From: Sediminicola sp. YIK13
GTDB taxonomy: Bacteria > Bacteroidota > Bacteroidia > Flavobacteriales > Flavobacteriaceae
Length of the DNA stretch: 64,000 nucleotides
Direction of reading: 5' to 3'
Assembly: GCF_001430825.1 (NCBI RefSeq)
Contig: NZ_CP010535.1
Span: 2,770,501-2,834,500, forward strand
In this document: positions 17,983 through 26,095 of the stretch, one piece after another
Layout of the letters: the number at the start of each line of letters is the position of its first letter
Numbering within the stretch: position 1 is the first letter of the stretch
The notes under the pieces: model-generated
Told to the model about the DNA's origin: nothing
The model's database searches: none
What the model saw: the letters and a program-made list of their open reading frames with translations, nothing else
Translations under genes and position numbers: made by a program

Positions 17983-18174
17983 TTTTCATTTTCAGAAAGA
18001 AAGTGGGGTCTACCCTGGATTTAGTTCAGAAATGAAAGAAAAGATTCGCGCGTGCGGATCGAAGTTTTACATTTGTAGGAGTTGACTTTCTCTGGTCCAT
18101 GAGCATGGCGAACTAACGCAGGTGGGACCACAGAAATTCAATCCAACCTATTTAACTAGATTGGTTTTTTTTGT
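17983..18174 (+). repeat. tRNA-tail repeat, copy B
   Basis: Second copy of the unit at 15341-15530. The 53-base block 18086-18138 is identical to 15442-15494 and contains the tRNA 3'-end copy CAGGTGGGACCACA at 18119-18132. The 5' hairpin half is more diverged. It ends in a terminator (stem ATCCAA/TTGGTT-type plus eight T, 18141-18173). The stretch 17770-17982 before it is the upstream region of the lipoprotein gene; I see only a small inverted repeat near 17914-17939. Confidence 0.85.
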
Positions 18175-18184
18175 TTACTTCAAC

Positions 18185-19645
18185 TTAATTCTTTAGACTC
18201 TCTTCCGCCATGTTCACCAGCTGCCAATATGGAGGCAAATAATGATTTTCAGCTTTGAAGGCATTAGCTTTTAATACGGTGGCGGATTTGCAACGTTTAA
18301 ACCGGTCTACAAAATCATTGTTCTTTAATGCGGTCACAGCGCCCATTCCTTCGGGGATAGCGCCTTCTTTTCCTATGACATTGAGAAAAAATGAATATCC
18401 TTTAACAACTCTTGCGACAGGCAGCATCCACATATTGTAATCGAGTTTTGCGCCTTTATTGGCACGGTCCAACAAGGCATCCATAACCGCATTGTCCAAA
18501 TGATCCTGAAAAAGAATTTCTTTATCCCTCCATTCAGCTACAACACTTAGCTTTGGATCGTATTCTAGATCAGATGGCATTTGGGTCACGAAATTTTCCA
18601 CTCCAAACGTATGAAGCCAATCAAAAACTCCATTTGATGAGATGGTAGACTCGTTCTCCCATAAGTCAATTCCATATTTTTTGTAGGCATATGATCCTAC
18701 TTCAGAGCAGAACATAGCGGAAGAATCGTAAAAGTCCATTTTAAAGTCATAGGGAATATGTCTTGTTTGGGATTCATTGAAAATATAGAGCGATGCCTCA
18801 TGTGGGAGCATAGGATTGGCGGTTATCTGTGCCAAATCTGCCCTTGGCCTCATGACCATAAACCTAAGTTTCTTGTCTTTTAAATACTCCTCCAATGTGG
18901 CTATAGCCACACCTTTTTCTATATGGGCTTCCACCAAATAGGGATCGTTTGTCTGTTTATCTATATATATAATTGCCACGTGTGAAAAATTTCCCGGCAA
19001 ATCATTTCCTCTAGAAATAAATGCCGAAACTTCTGCTCCGCCTCGGCTGACCAGTAAATCACCGCTATGTACTTTTATTCCCAATATAGTAGCAGATGGA
19101 GTGGCGGAAGGTTCGTCCGAAACAAACATAGTGGAGACAAACTGATCATCGCTGGACTGTAGTAAAATTTCCTCCACAGTAGCTCTCATGCCATAAAGTA
19201 TCCGGTAGGTGAGATTACGGGCGCTGGCCTTGTCGTTATCCCAAAAACGGGAATCAGATTTTAACTTTTTCCGTACCTGGTTATAATAACGAATATGCCA
19301 ATCCGTTTTGTTTTTCTGTGCGGCAATCAATGGAGCTATCTGGAAAAATCTGTCCTCTATAATTTCATAAAAACCATCATCTGGCAGTGATGTTTTCTTT
19401 TCGTTTACAAGTAGGATACTGTCTGCTTCCATGGACAATTTCAACACTATGGAATCCAGAGTTTTATCTGGCATATTTTTCGCTTCGAGAAAATTACGTT
19501 CCAATGTTTTCCAAAGCTTGTCCTGGTCCCACGTAAAAGGATTTTGTGATGCCTTTTCGGGAGTAATTTTATTTTGGGGCATGGGAATAAGAAGTAGAAA
19601 GTACACCCCAATAAGTAGCAGTAAAAAAGCAAAAAATTTCTTCAT
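18185..19645 (-). CDS. YiiX/YebB-like permuted NlpC/P60 cysteine hydrolase
   Basis: A 486-residue protein from the ATG at 19645 (an earlier in-frame codon adds nine residues before MKKFFAFLLLLIG). It has an N-terminal membrane anchor (about residues 3-20), a helical region to ~190, then a permuted papain-like domain: HSGDLLVSRGG, GNFSHVAIIY (His), YLVEAHIEKG (Glu/His) and SSAMFCSEVGSYAY (Cys). The order His before Cys is that of YiiX-type enzymes, which cleave amide bonds in peptidoglycan or lipid substrates. The active site probably faces the periplasm. Substrate unknown. Confidence 0.78.
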   Translation of the reverse strand: MKKFFAFLLLLIGVYFLLLIPMPQNKITPEKASQNPFTWDQDKLWKTLERNFLEAKNMPDKTLDSIVLKLSMEADSILLVNEKKTSLPDDGFYEIIEDRFFQIAPLIAAQKNKTDWHIRYYNQVRKKLKSDSRFWDNDKASARNLTYRILYGMRATVEEILLQSSDDQFVSTMFVSDEPSATPSATILGIKVHSGDLLVSRGGAEVSAFISRGNDLPGNFSHVAIIYIDKQTNDPYLVEAHIEKGVAIATLEEYLKDKKLRFMVMRPRADLAQITANPMLPHEASLYIFNESQTRHIPYDFKMDFYDSSAMFCSEVGSYAYKKYGIDLWENESTISSNGVFDWLHTFGVENFVTQMPSDLEYDPKLSVVAEWRDKEILFQDHLDNAVMDALLDRANKGAKLDYNMWMLPVARVVKGYSFFLNVIGKEGAIPEGMGAVTALKNNDFVDRFKRCKSATVLKANAFKAENHYLPPYWQLVNMAEESLKN

Positions 19646-19814
19646 AGTGTTTTCTGTACTAAAGCAGTTCACTGCTGTCCATCTAGTAAATATAGGTTAT
19701 TTGGAGACTAATGGTCCATGTGGGCCCTATTATGGGTGAACCTCGTAATAATCAACTGCAAATGTCACAAATAGGTATTGAAACTGAATTGTCTGCAATA
19801 CCTGTCAAAGTAGG

Positions 19815-21116
19815 TTATCTTTTTTCTAATTTTCGACTATGGTAACCATCCAATTTAAATACCAAGAAGCCCAATACCAGATTCAAAAGGCCAAGACCGG
19901 TTTCCAGGGGTTGGGCAAAAACCAAATATAGGAGGACCCATAAGCTCAGAACCAGGAAAGTGATTTGTGGAATAGGGAAAAAAGGGCTTCTAAATCCACT
20001 TTTGGTCGTGTTCTTTCGCCTTACCGCGAAGACCCCGGCCACCGCTAAGGCAGCAAATAACTGAAGTACAAATCCGCTGTAGATCATTACCTGCTCAAAT
20101 GTTCCTGTGAATAACAACACAAGGGTAATGGCAGTTTGTAGCCATATAGCGCGCAAAGGAACCTTGTTTTTTGTCTTTTTTGAAAACCACCTCCAAAGGC
20201 CATGATCCTCGGCCATAACCTGGGTTACCCTGGGACCAGCCCATACCATGGCGCTGATACTTGAAATGAGCATTAAGGCTATTCCATAACTGATGAGCGC
20301 CCCACCCTTTTCACCAAATAGGGAGATAGCGGTTATCTGCCCAATCTCCAATTGTCCCTGTATGGCTTCCAACGGATTTTGCCTCAAGAATACAAATGTC
20401 AATAACACATAAAGGACACTTACCAATACGGTTCCCAAGAGAAGGGCTCTGGGCAAATTTTTATGGACATCCTGGATTTCATCCACAATGTAGGCCGCGG
20501 CGTTCCAGCCGGAATAGGAAAAAGTGACATATACAAAGGATACTGCAAATGATGGTAGGATAATTTCTTCTTTCCAGCTATCATCCCATAGAAACGAGGA
20601 ATGCACAGGAGTCTGTGTTAAACCAAAATAGAGGAACAACACAATCAGGAAGATTTTTAAAAGGGTCGTGGAATTTTGGATAGTGCTACTCCTTTTAATG
20701 CTGATGGAATGCATAAAACTGATGGTCAAAATTGTCAAGAAGGCCAAGGCCATATCAGGAATTCCAAGATAAGGCCCTATATATTCTCCCAAGGCCATTG
20801 CAGACAAGGCTATGGGAGCTGAGAATCCTACCGTAAGTGAGACCCATCCAGATAAATATCCAAGAAGGGGGTGAAACGCTTTTGAAAGGAAATGGTATTC
20901 CCCGCCCGAGCGCACCCAATGAGTTCCCAATTCTGCGTAGCTCAACGCCCCACACAGTGCCATCAAGGCCCCTAAGGTCCACAATACAAGGATAGACCAG
21001 GTATTTGTGGTGTCCACCAATTGAAACCCTAAACTTGTGAATATTCCCGCGCCTATCATATTGGCAACAACAATGGCTGTTGCGGTGGACAACCCTATGG
21101 AATTAGGCTTGTTCAT
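19815..21116 (-). CDS. APC-superfamily amino acid permease
   Basis: A 433-residue inner-membrane protein with about 12 helices. The first helix carries the APC signature ANMIGAGIFTSLGF, and the next segment (YAELGTHWVRSGGEYHFL) matches the Glu/Gly-rich loop after helix 2. It probably imports or exchanges an amino acid; specificity is not visible. Same strand as the SAM synthetase region upstream but separated by 302 bases. Confidence 0.88.
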   Translation of the reverse strand: MNKPNSIGLSTATAIVVANMIGAGIFTSLGFQLVDTTNTWSILVLWTLGALMALCGALSYAELGTHWVRSGGEYHFLSKAFHPLLGYLSGWVSLTVGFSAPIALSAMALGEYIGPYLGIPDMALAFLTILTISFMHSISIKRSSTIQNSTTLLKIFLIVLFLYFGLTQTPVHSSFLWDDSWKEEIILPSFAVSFVYVTFSYSGWNAAAYIVDEIQDVHKNLPRALLLGTVLVSVLYVLLTFVFLRQNPLEAIQGQLEIGQITAISLFGEKGGALISYGIALMLISSISAMVWAGPRVTQVMAEDHGLWRWFSKKTKNKVPLRAIWLQTAITLVLLFTGTFEQVMIYSGFVLQLFAALAVAGVFAVRRKNTTKSGFRSPFFPIPQITFLVLSLWVLLYLVFAQPLETGLGLLNLVLGFLVFKLDGYHSRKLEKR

Positions 21117-21311
21117 AAGAATTGATAGAGTTCATTAAAATTAAAAATAAAACAAGAGGTGGCCGAACTAAGCTCGCTATCACAGGTCTTGTTCGTGATG
21201 GAAGAAACACTACAAAAGTGTTGGTCCAATTTTCAGGCTTTGGAAACTAACCGATTCTAAAAGGAATACCTATGACATTCATCAGGGATATCAACTTAAT
21301 TTCCAAGGCTT

Positions 21312-21395
21312 TTAACTCAAAAGACCACCCAGCCCAAAAACGGATTTCATTTGCGGAAGTGCCCATTGTAAAAATTTATCACAGTCTGTCTTCAT
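21312..21395 (-). pseudogene. Possible N-terminal relic of a CheR-like SAM-dependent methyltransferase
   Basis: A 27-codon frame starting 23 bases after the SAM synthetase stop. Its first 17 residues, MKTDCDKFLQWALPQMK, resemble the N-terminus of a CheR-type methyltransferase family (CxxFLxWALPxL), after which the similarity and the frame end. The rest of 21117-21311 has no supportable gene; it must contain the upstream region of the permease. If the resemblance holds, this was once the third SAM-related gene of the cluster. Judged by eye only. Confidence 0.35.
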
Positions 21396-21418
21396 CTCAG
21401 TTTCTTATGAGGCCATAA

Positions 21419-22570
21419 CTACGGGGATATGATTCGCTTCCAGTAATCGGAAAGATCATTGAGCATTTCTTTGGCCAAGTGTTCAATTTCCTTTTTTTCT
21501 GCCTTCCTATTTTTCAATTGAAAATGTAGGATTTGAGGATTATCTATGGATTTTCCAATTTGGGATACGATAAAGACTCTGGCATAATCCGCAAATTGGT
21601 TTTCAACAACGGCACGGCTCAAGTCCATTGCCAGGTAGTTGTAAATTTTACCGATATGGCTTACCGGGTTTTTGCCAGAGGTCGCCTCCAAACTCATAGG
21701 TTGGTAGGGAGTAATCAATCCGTTGATACGATTGCCCCTGCCCACCTGTCCGTCATCACCATGTTCGGCACTTGTGCCAGTCACCGTAAGGTATACGCTC
21801 TTACGATGGTAGTCGTCCGCTGTATTGATGTAAATAGTTGAACCGGATAGATGTAAACTTGAGGATACAAATACCCTTACCTGTTCTATTTTGGTGATGT
21901 AATCGTTCAAATCAGCAATGTATTTATCCACCATGGCCATGGCGATGGTAAAATAATTTGTAGAAAGATCTTTAACGCCCATTACTTTAATGTCTTCCCC
22001 TATAAAGGGAAATCTGTTTTTTGTACTTGGGGCATTCAATAATTGCTCAATACGTATAATTTGGTCTTCCAAAACGGTAGTGGGATAGTATCCTGCACCG
22101 AAAGAAGTATCATTGGCCAAGGGGATTTTACCTTTTCCGAAACGGCTGAATAGTTCAACCAAATCCGCACTTCCAGGACGTATTTTAGATATAATATCAA
22201 TCCCTTTTGAAACATCAAGGTGGCGGATATTTTTTTGTATCCATTTTTTTGCGGTTTCAACGGCAATATCTTCAACAGGAATTTTTTTGTCCATGATTTG
22301 GGAAGTGGCCCTACCGGCAATAATCAGGGAAATAGGTTGAATTATTTCTCCACCTCCATAGGAAGGTTTAGATTGTCCCCCAATCAAAAGGGCCTTATCC
22401 ACATTATAGTGCATTATCGCCCCAAACTCTTTGATATAATAGCGGCAGAGTTCCGTTGAAATTTGCTCGGTGATCTCATCGCATATGGTGTCTGGGTGAC
22501 CAATTCCTTTTCGTTCGGCCATTTCAATGCTGTCATCTACAAGGTTCCCTATGATGATGTTATTGGTCAT
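21419..22570 (-). CDS. Archaeal-type S-adenosylmethionine synthetase (methionine adenosyltransferase)
   Basis: A 383-residue enzyme making SAM from ATP and methionine. It is not the bacterial MetK: the sequence follows the archaeal AdoMet synthetase family, with ERKGIGHPDTICDEI (residues 19-33), VDKALLIGGQ, PLANDTSFGAGYYP (150-163), INTADDYHRKSVYLTVTGTS split around 248-267, then AEHGDDGQVGRGNRINGL (268-285) and ATSGKNPVSHIGKIYN (296-311). All glycine-rich and acidic positions that I know in this family look intact. It lies 89 bases downstream of a protein isoaspartyl methyltransferase gene. Archaeal-type enzymes are rare in Bacteroidota, so transfer is likely; a normal metK is expected elsewhere. 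Confidence 0.92.
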   Translation of the reverse strand: MTNNIIIGNLVDDSIEMAERKGIGHPDTICDEITEQISTELCRYYIKEFGAIMHYNVDKALLIGGQSKPSYGGGEIIQPISLIIAGRATSQIMDKKIPVEDIAVETAKKWIQKNIRHLDVSKGIDIISKIRPGSADLVELFSRFGKGKIPLANDTSFGAGYYPTTVLEDQIIRIEQLLNAPSTKNRFPFIGEDIKVMGVKDLSTNYFTIAMAMVDKYIADLNDYITKIEQVRVFVSSSLHLSGSTIYINTADDYHRKSVYLTVTGTSAEHGDDGQVGRGNRINGLITPYQPMSLEATSGKNPVSHIGKIYNYLAMDLSRAVVENQFADYARVFIVSQIGKSIDNPQILHFQLKNRKAEKKEIEHLAKEMLNDLSDYWKRIISP

Positions 22571-22599
22571 TTTAATTCTTCCAGGTATTTTATTTGCTC

Positions 22600-22628
22600 A
22601 ATGCCCCACATTTATGATAGTGGGCATT
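22600..22628 (-). other. Hairpin in the methyltransferase-SAM synthetase spacer
   Basis: Inverted repeat AATGCCCCAC / GTGGGCATT with a 10-base AT-rich loop (one bulged base). Neither side has a T-run, so it is not a standard terminator. It would sit in the mRNA about 30 bases before the SAM synthetase start. Confidence 0.4.
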
Positions 22629-22659
22629 TCTATTATTACGTTTCTAGAGATTGTCAGTC

Positions 22660-23361
22660 TCAATCCTGTTTTTTCTCTCTGGTAAATGGCACAAAGCGTA
22701 CGGCCATCAGATTTTGGGTTGTGATTTTATTTTTCTTCTTTTTTGCCAATACCAATTGTCTGATCGCATTATAAGGACCTACAGGAATTATCATCCTCCC
22801 CCCATCTTTCAATTGATCTAATAAGGGCCGGGGAATTGAATCTGCTCCCGCAGTGACCATAATGGCGTTAAAGGGTGCTTTTGCCGGCCAGCCATGATAC
22901 CCATCGCCCCATTTTACGGTAACATTTGTATAGCCCAACTCTTTTAATCGGTCTTTGGCGGTTTTCGCAAGGTCTTTTATAATTTCAATGGTATATACAG
23001 AGTCCACAATTTTGGCCAGTACTGCTGCCTGATATCCCGAACCTGTGCCAATTTCCAACACCCTGTCGCCTGATTTTAGCTGAAGGACTTCAGTCATAAA
23101 GGCAACGATATACGGCTGTGAAATGGTCTGGCCATTTCCAATAGGCAAGGGGCCGTCTATATATGCGTGCTCCTGCATGTTTTCAGGTACGAACAGATGT
23201 CTAGGAACATTCGTCATGGCATCAAGTGTTGCGAGATCTTTTATGCCCCTGGCTTGTAGTTGCGATTTTACCATTTGCTCCCTTTTGGTAGTATAGTCAT
23301 CTTGGGCAAATCCGATCGACAAGGCCAAACATAGGATAGCTGAAACCAACTGTTTTGCCAT
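22660..23361 (-). CDS. pcm: Protein-L-isoaspartate O-methyltransferase, exported form
   Basis: About 233 residues from the ATG at 23361 (the frame is open to 23451, but only this start gives a clean signal peptide, MAKQLVSAILCLALSIGFAQ). The SAM-binding fold begins with VLEIGTGSGYQAAVLA. Family motifs PRHLFVPE and ISQPYIVAFMTEVL precede it, and IMVTAGADSIPRPLLDQL follows. The enzyme methylates isoaspartyl residues in damaged proteins, starting repair. The signal peptide predicts a periplasmic location, where SAM supply is unclear. Upstream gene of the archaeal-type SAM synthetase. Confidence 0.88.
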   Translation of the reverse strand: MAKQLVSAILCLALSIGFAQDDYTTKREQMVKSQLQARGIKDLATLDAMTNVPRHLFVPENMQEHAYIDGPLPIGNGQTISQPYIVAFMTEVLQLKSGDRVLEIGTGSGYQAAVLAKIVDSVYTIEIIKDLAKTAKDRLKELGYTNVTVKWGDGYHGWPAKAPFNAIMVTAGADSIPRPLLDQLKDGGRMIIPVGPYNAIRQLVLAKKKKNKITTQNLMAVRFVPFTREKKQD

Positions 23362-23461
23362 TGTAACCATTTGCCCCAAGGTAGTCCTAACTTGCTCGCT
23401 GCGGTCCATCACCAAAGTATTCCAGATCATAACTTTTCTTGGCTTTACCATCAGTAACTTT

Positions 23462-23932
23462 TGATTTTATTATTGTGTTTTTCAACCTGAAATAGACACC
23501 TGGTATATTAAGAAGTTTATGCTTCCAGAACTATGATATGCATCATATTGACTCTTGTTTTGTCCATAGGACCCAACAGTGCCATTATTTTTACACTTCC
23601 TTGGTTTTCAGTAAAATTTGCTCTATTCCAAATTACTGAAAGTCCATACCATAGCTATTTCTGTACCACCAAAAGAACCAAATGGTTGATAATCCATACG
23701 GTACAAAAAAATCTTTCGGAGCTGCTCGAAGGAATTTAGTGCCTAGGCATCATCAGTATTTTTGCATATCGGTTGAACAGGAGTATAAGAAGTTATCCAG
23801 GACGGAAGGGGTAAGCAATAGGAAATAAAATGTTATGATGTTTTTGGAAAGAAGACAATCGCCTTTTAGAGAAGAACTAGAGAAATAGCCCTATCACAAA
23901 TGGTTTGTAGCGTATAAGTATGACTGAGGAGC
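23462..23932. other. Long spacer without a supportable gene
   Basis: About 470 bases upstream of the isoaspartyl methyltransferase gene. A 68-codon plus-strand frame (23533-23739) has no recognisable features and I do not call it. A TATTTTTG element at 23757-23764 (+) has no gene behind it. Possibly decayed sequence. Confidence 0.4.
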
Positions 23933-24109
23933 TTAATTGGAAGCTACGCCATTTTTAAAATTATTGAGGGAGGAAGCGAACGAGTGACCCACCTCATTGA
24001 AAAAATCTTTTGGGAATACCTCAAAGAACATCACCACCAGTAGGGTGATAGCGATCAACATGATGCCAATACTAATTTTATCGATTACTGTTTTTGTATG
24101 CGTATCCAT
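23933..24109 (-). CDS. Small single-pass membrane protein, 58 residues
   Basis: ATG at 24109 to TAA at 23933. Residues 1-12 are polar, residues 13-31 form one hydrophobic helix (SIGIMLIAITLLVVMFFEVF), and the tail is polar (KDFFNEVGHS...). The head-helix-tail design and clean start/stop support coding. No family recognised. It stands alone between long spacers, upstream of the Kelch gene's 3' end on the same strand. Confidence 0.5.
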   Translation of the reverse strand: MDTHTKTVIDKISIGIMLIAITLLVVMFFEVFPKDFFNEVGHSFASSLNNFKNGVASN

Positions 24110-24237
24110 GGCTAGGGTTTAGTTTCCACAAGATAACGAATATAAGCGGGTTTAACAAATATTTAAGAAAATAGAGGCTCGGAACAATTCTTAAACTCTA
24201 CTCCTCATTAAGATATATTTCGGTATAGGGGATCAAT

Positions 24238-25593
24238 TTATCTGATCAAAAAATACCTTCTTTCAATGCTGTAGGTCTTTATCCTTTTATCAATCTTGGA
24301 CTTTTGGAAGGTAATGGGGTCTGCTTTTATCCCGAGGACGGTCCTTAATTTAAAGTTGATTTCCGCGATCAGTTTATTTTTAATTTTTGTGTTATGCGCA
24401 AAATTTAGGTTTTTGTTCTCCACCAGATCCATAAGCTCCTTGGAGTTCACTTCGTCATCAGAGCGCAGTAGTAGATTAATGGCCGCAATGGAATTCTCAT
24501 CCATATCAAACTTGTTGTTTTTGTAGGACAGTCCTTTTAAGGACACAGTTATTTTATTTCTTCCCAGATACCATCTTCTTGTAAGAAATAAGAGTAAACT
24601 GATCCCTAAAGTGGATAATACCCCTAATAGGACAGAAGAGTGGGCGGTATTGGTGTCGTAAAATTCCCGTTCACTGATCAGGTCTCCAAAAAACTCTTCT
24701 TCCGGAATTACAGTAAGCTGAAAGTGATTCGGTTGTTGGGGATTCCAAATAAAACAATAAAAAGCTCCCTTAAAATAATAGGAGTTCAGAAGAGCAACTA
24801 TATTATTATTTACAGATGTCTTTTTATATAATTTTAAGGTATTGTCAATGATATCTACCACATAAATATTATCATCCTTGTCGTCTAGATATATATGTTT
24901 ATTCCCAAAGGGGATTGATTTACTGAACCGGCTTAAATCAATGTTGCCATCCCCTAACTCCTGCCAAGAAGCGGCATTGGTGTTGAATTTAAAAACTTTG
25001 TGGCTGGGGTAAAATTGTTCGGGGTTATAATCATCCATAGCAATGCCTCCAAAAATATAGATATCATCTTCCACGTTGGTTACCCATGAATCTTGGGTAC
25101 CTTTCGGTAGTATTTTGCTGCTGGAAGGTGCTACCATCTGCCATTCTGAAGAGGGCTTGTCATAATAGGTAAAAAAATTTCTTTGGGACCAAAATCCATA
25201 CCCCCCATATCTGTAAATGCTGTCCTTGTGGACAAACACTGTGGAATTAATTTGCATCTTATGGGTAAAGGAACGATCCTTTCTAATGAATTTGTTGTCG
25301 GTGTATTCAAACAACCTGCCCCCTTTGTATTCTACAAAATAAATGTTGTCGCCTATTGATATTGGATGGAAATCATAGATAAAATTTTCTTCTGGAACCA
25401 GCAGTGGGATCTTGCGTACTTTTTTTTGCTTATCAAGTTTTACGATGTAGACACTATCTGGCTGAAATAAATACAATTCTGATGTGCCCTCATTTAAAAG
25501 CACTTTTTTTAGTGGGTGAAAATTCCCTATATCCATGGTCTGGGAGTAGGAACAAAAACACGCCAACAGCCATAAAAAAAATAGTTGCTTCAT
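24238..25593 (-). CDS. Membrane-anchored Kelch-type beta-propeller protein with cytoplasmic domain
   Basis: A 451-residue protein. Signal peptide 1-18 (ending SYSQ); periplasmic beta-propeller about 25-300 with Kelch-like repeats (YRYGGYGFWS, DDIYIFGGIAMDD, KVFKFNTNAASWQEL). One transmembrane helix at 321-338 is followed by basic RRWYLGRNK and a 110-residue cytoplasmic domain (340-451). The latter contains ENSIAAINLLLRS and KIKNKLIAEINFKLR helices. Architecture suggests transmembrane signalling; a DNA-binding or winged-helix fold for the tail is possible but not shown. No partner gene is adjacent. Confidence 0.68.
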   Translation of the reverse strand: MKQLFFLWLLACFCSYSQTMDIGNFHPLKKVLLNEGTSELYLFQPDSVYIVKLDKQKKVRKIPLLVPEENFIYDFHPISIGDNIYFVEYKGGRLFEYTDNKFIRKDRSFTHKMQINSTVFVHKDSIYRYGGYGFWSQRNFFTYYDKPSSEWQMVAPSSSKILPKGTQDSWVTNVEDDIYIFGGIAMDDYNPEQFYPSHKVFKFNTNAASWQELGDGNIDLSRFSKSIPFGNKHIYLDDKDDNIYVVDIIDNTLKLYKKTSVNNNIVALLNSYYFKGAFYCFIWNPQQPNHFQLTVIPEEEFFGDLISEREFYDTNTAHSSVLLGVLSTLGISLLLFLTRRWYLGRNKITVSLKGLSYKNNKFDMDENSIAAINLLLRSDDEVNSKELMDLVENKNLNFAHNTKIKNKLIAEINFKLRTVLGIKADPITFQKSKIDKRIKTYSIERRYFLIR

Positions 25594-25775
25594 ATTGCAA
25601 TATAATGTAAACCTGCTTTTAACCTATTAATTTTACTGCATATAATCTAAAACGTCCCCAAATGAATACTGTATTTTTTATTTCCATACCCCTTATCAAA
25701 ACCAAGGTCACTGACAGGGTTTTTAGAAAAGGGGGAGTTGTTGAATTGAAAAGTGGCCGCAACATATTTAGAATT

Positions 25776-26009
25776 ATGAAAATCATAGGTTGTATATGTT
25801 TGATTTTTTTAGTGTTTTCATGTTCTGATAGATGCAACTATCCCGATTGTGGCAGAGTGGTGGCGGGGTGGATGAAATGCACAGACGCTCCCAAATCACT
25901 GTCCATTTATTGCAAGGGAGAAGCCATACAATTTGATGAGGGGGATTATTGCAGTCAGGCCCATGCGGAAAACCATAATAAAGAAGAGGTCGGTTGGCTA
26001 TTGGATTAA
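25776..26009 (+). CDS. Small Cys-rich lipoprotein
   Basis: 77 residues from the ATG at 25776 (the open frame reaches 25662, but this start gives a signal peptide MKIIGCICLIFLVFSC with a lipobox at Cys16). The mature part is short and has more cysteines: RCNYPDC, MKC, SIYC, DYC. That spacing could bind metal or form disulfides. No family recognised. Flanked by a Kelch protein (divergent) and a TauE permease (convergent). Confidence 0.55.
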   Translation: MKIIGCICLIFLVFSCSDRCNYPDCGRVVAGWMKCTDAPKSLSIYCKGEAIQFDEGDYCSQAHAENHNKEEVGWLLD

Positions 26010-26095
26010 TGCCACATGCGAGATATGGGACACCAATGATAAAGTAATGCACCTAAAGCCAAAGAACATTTTTGGGTTTAAAGGCGATGGTCGGT

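Noticed and set aside
22571-22659. Possible SAM riboswitch in front of the SAM synthetase
   Set aside because: Only one simple hairpin is present; there is no multi-helix junction or pseudoknot core of a known SAM riboswitch.
23533-23739. A 68-codon plus-strand frame upstream of pcm
   Set aside because: No ribosome-binding context, family or domain; composition looks like translated AT-rich spacer.
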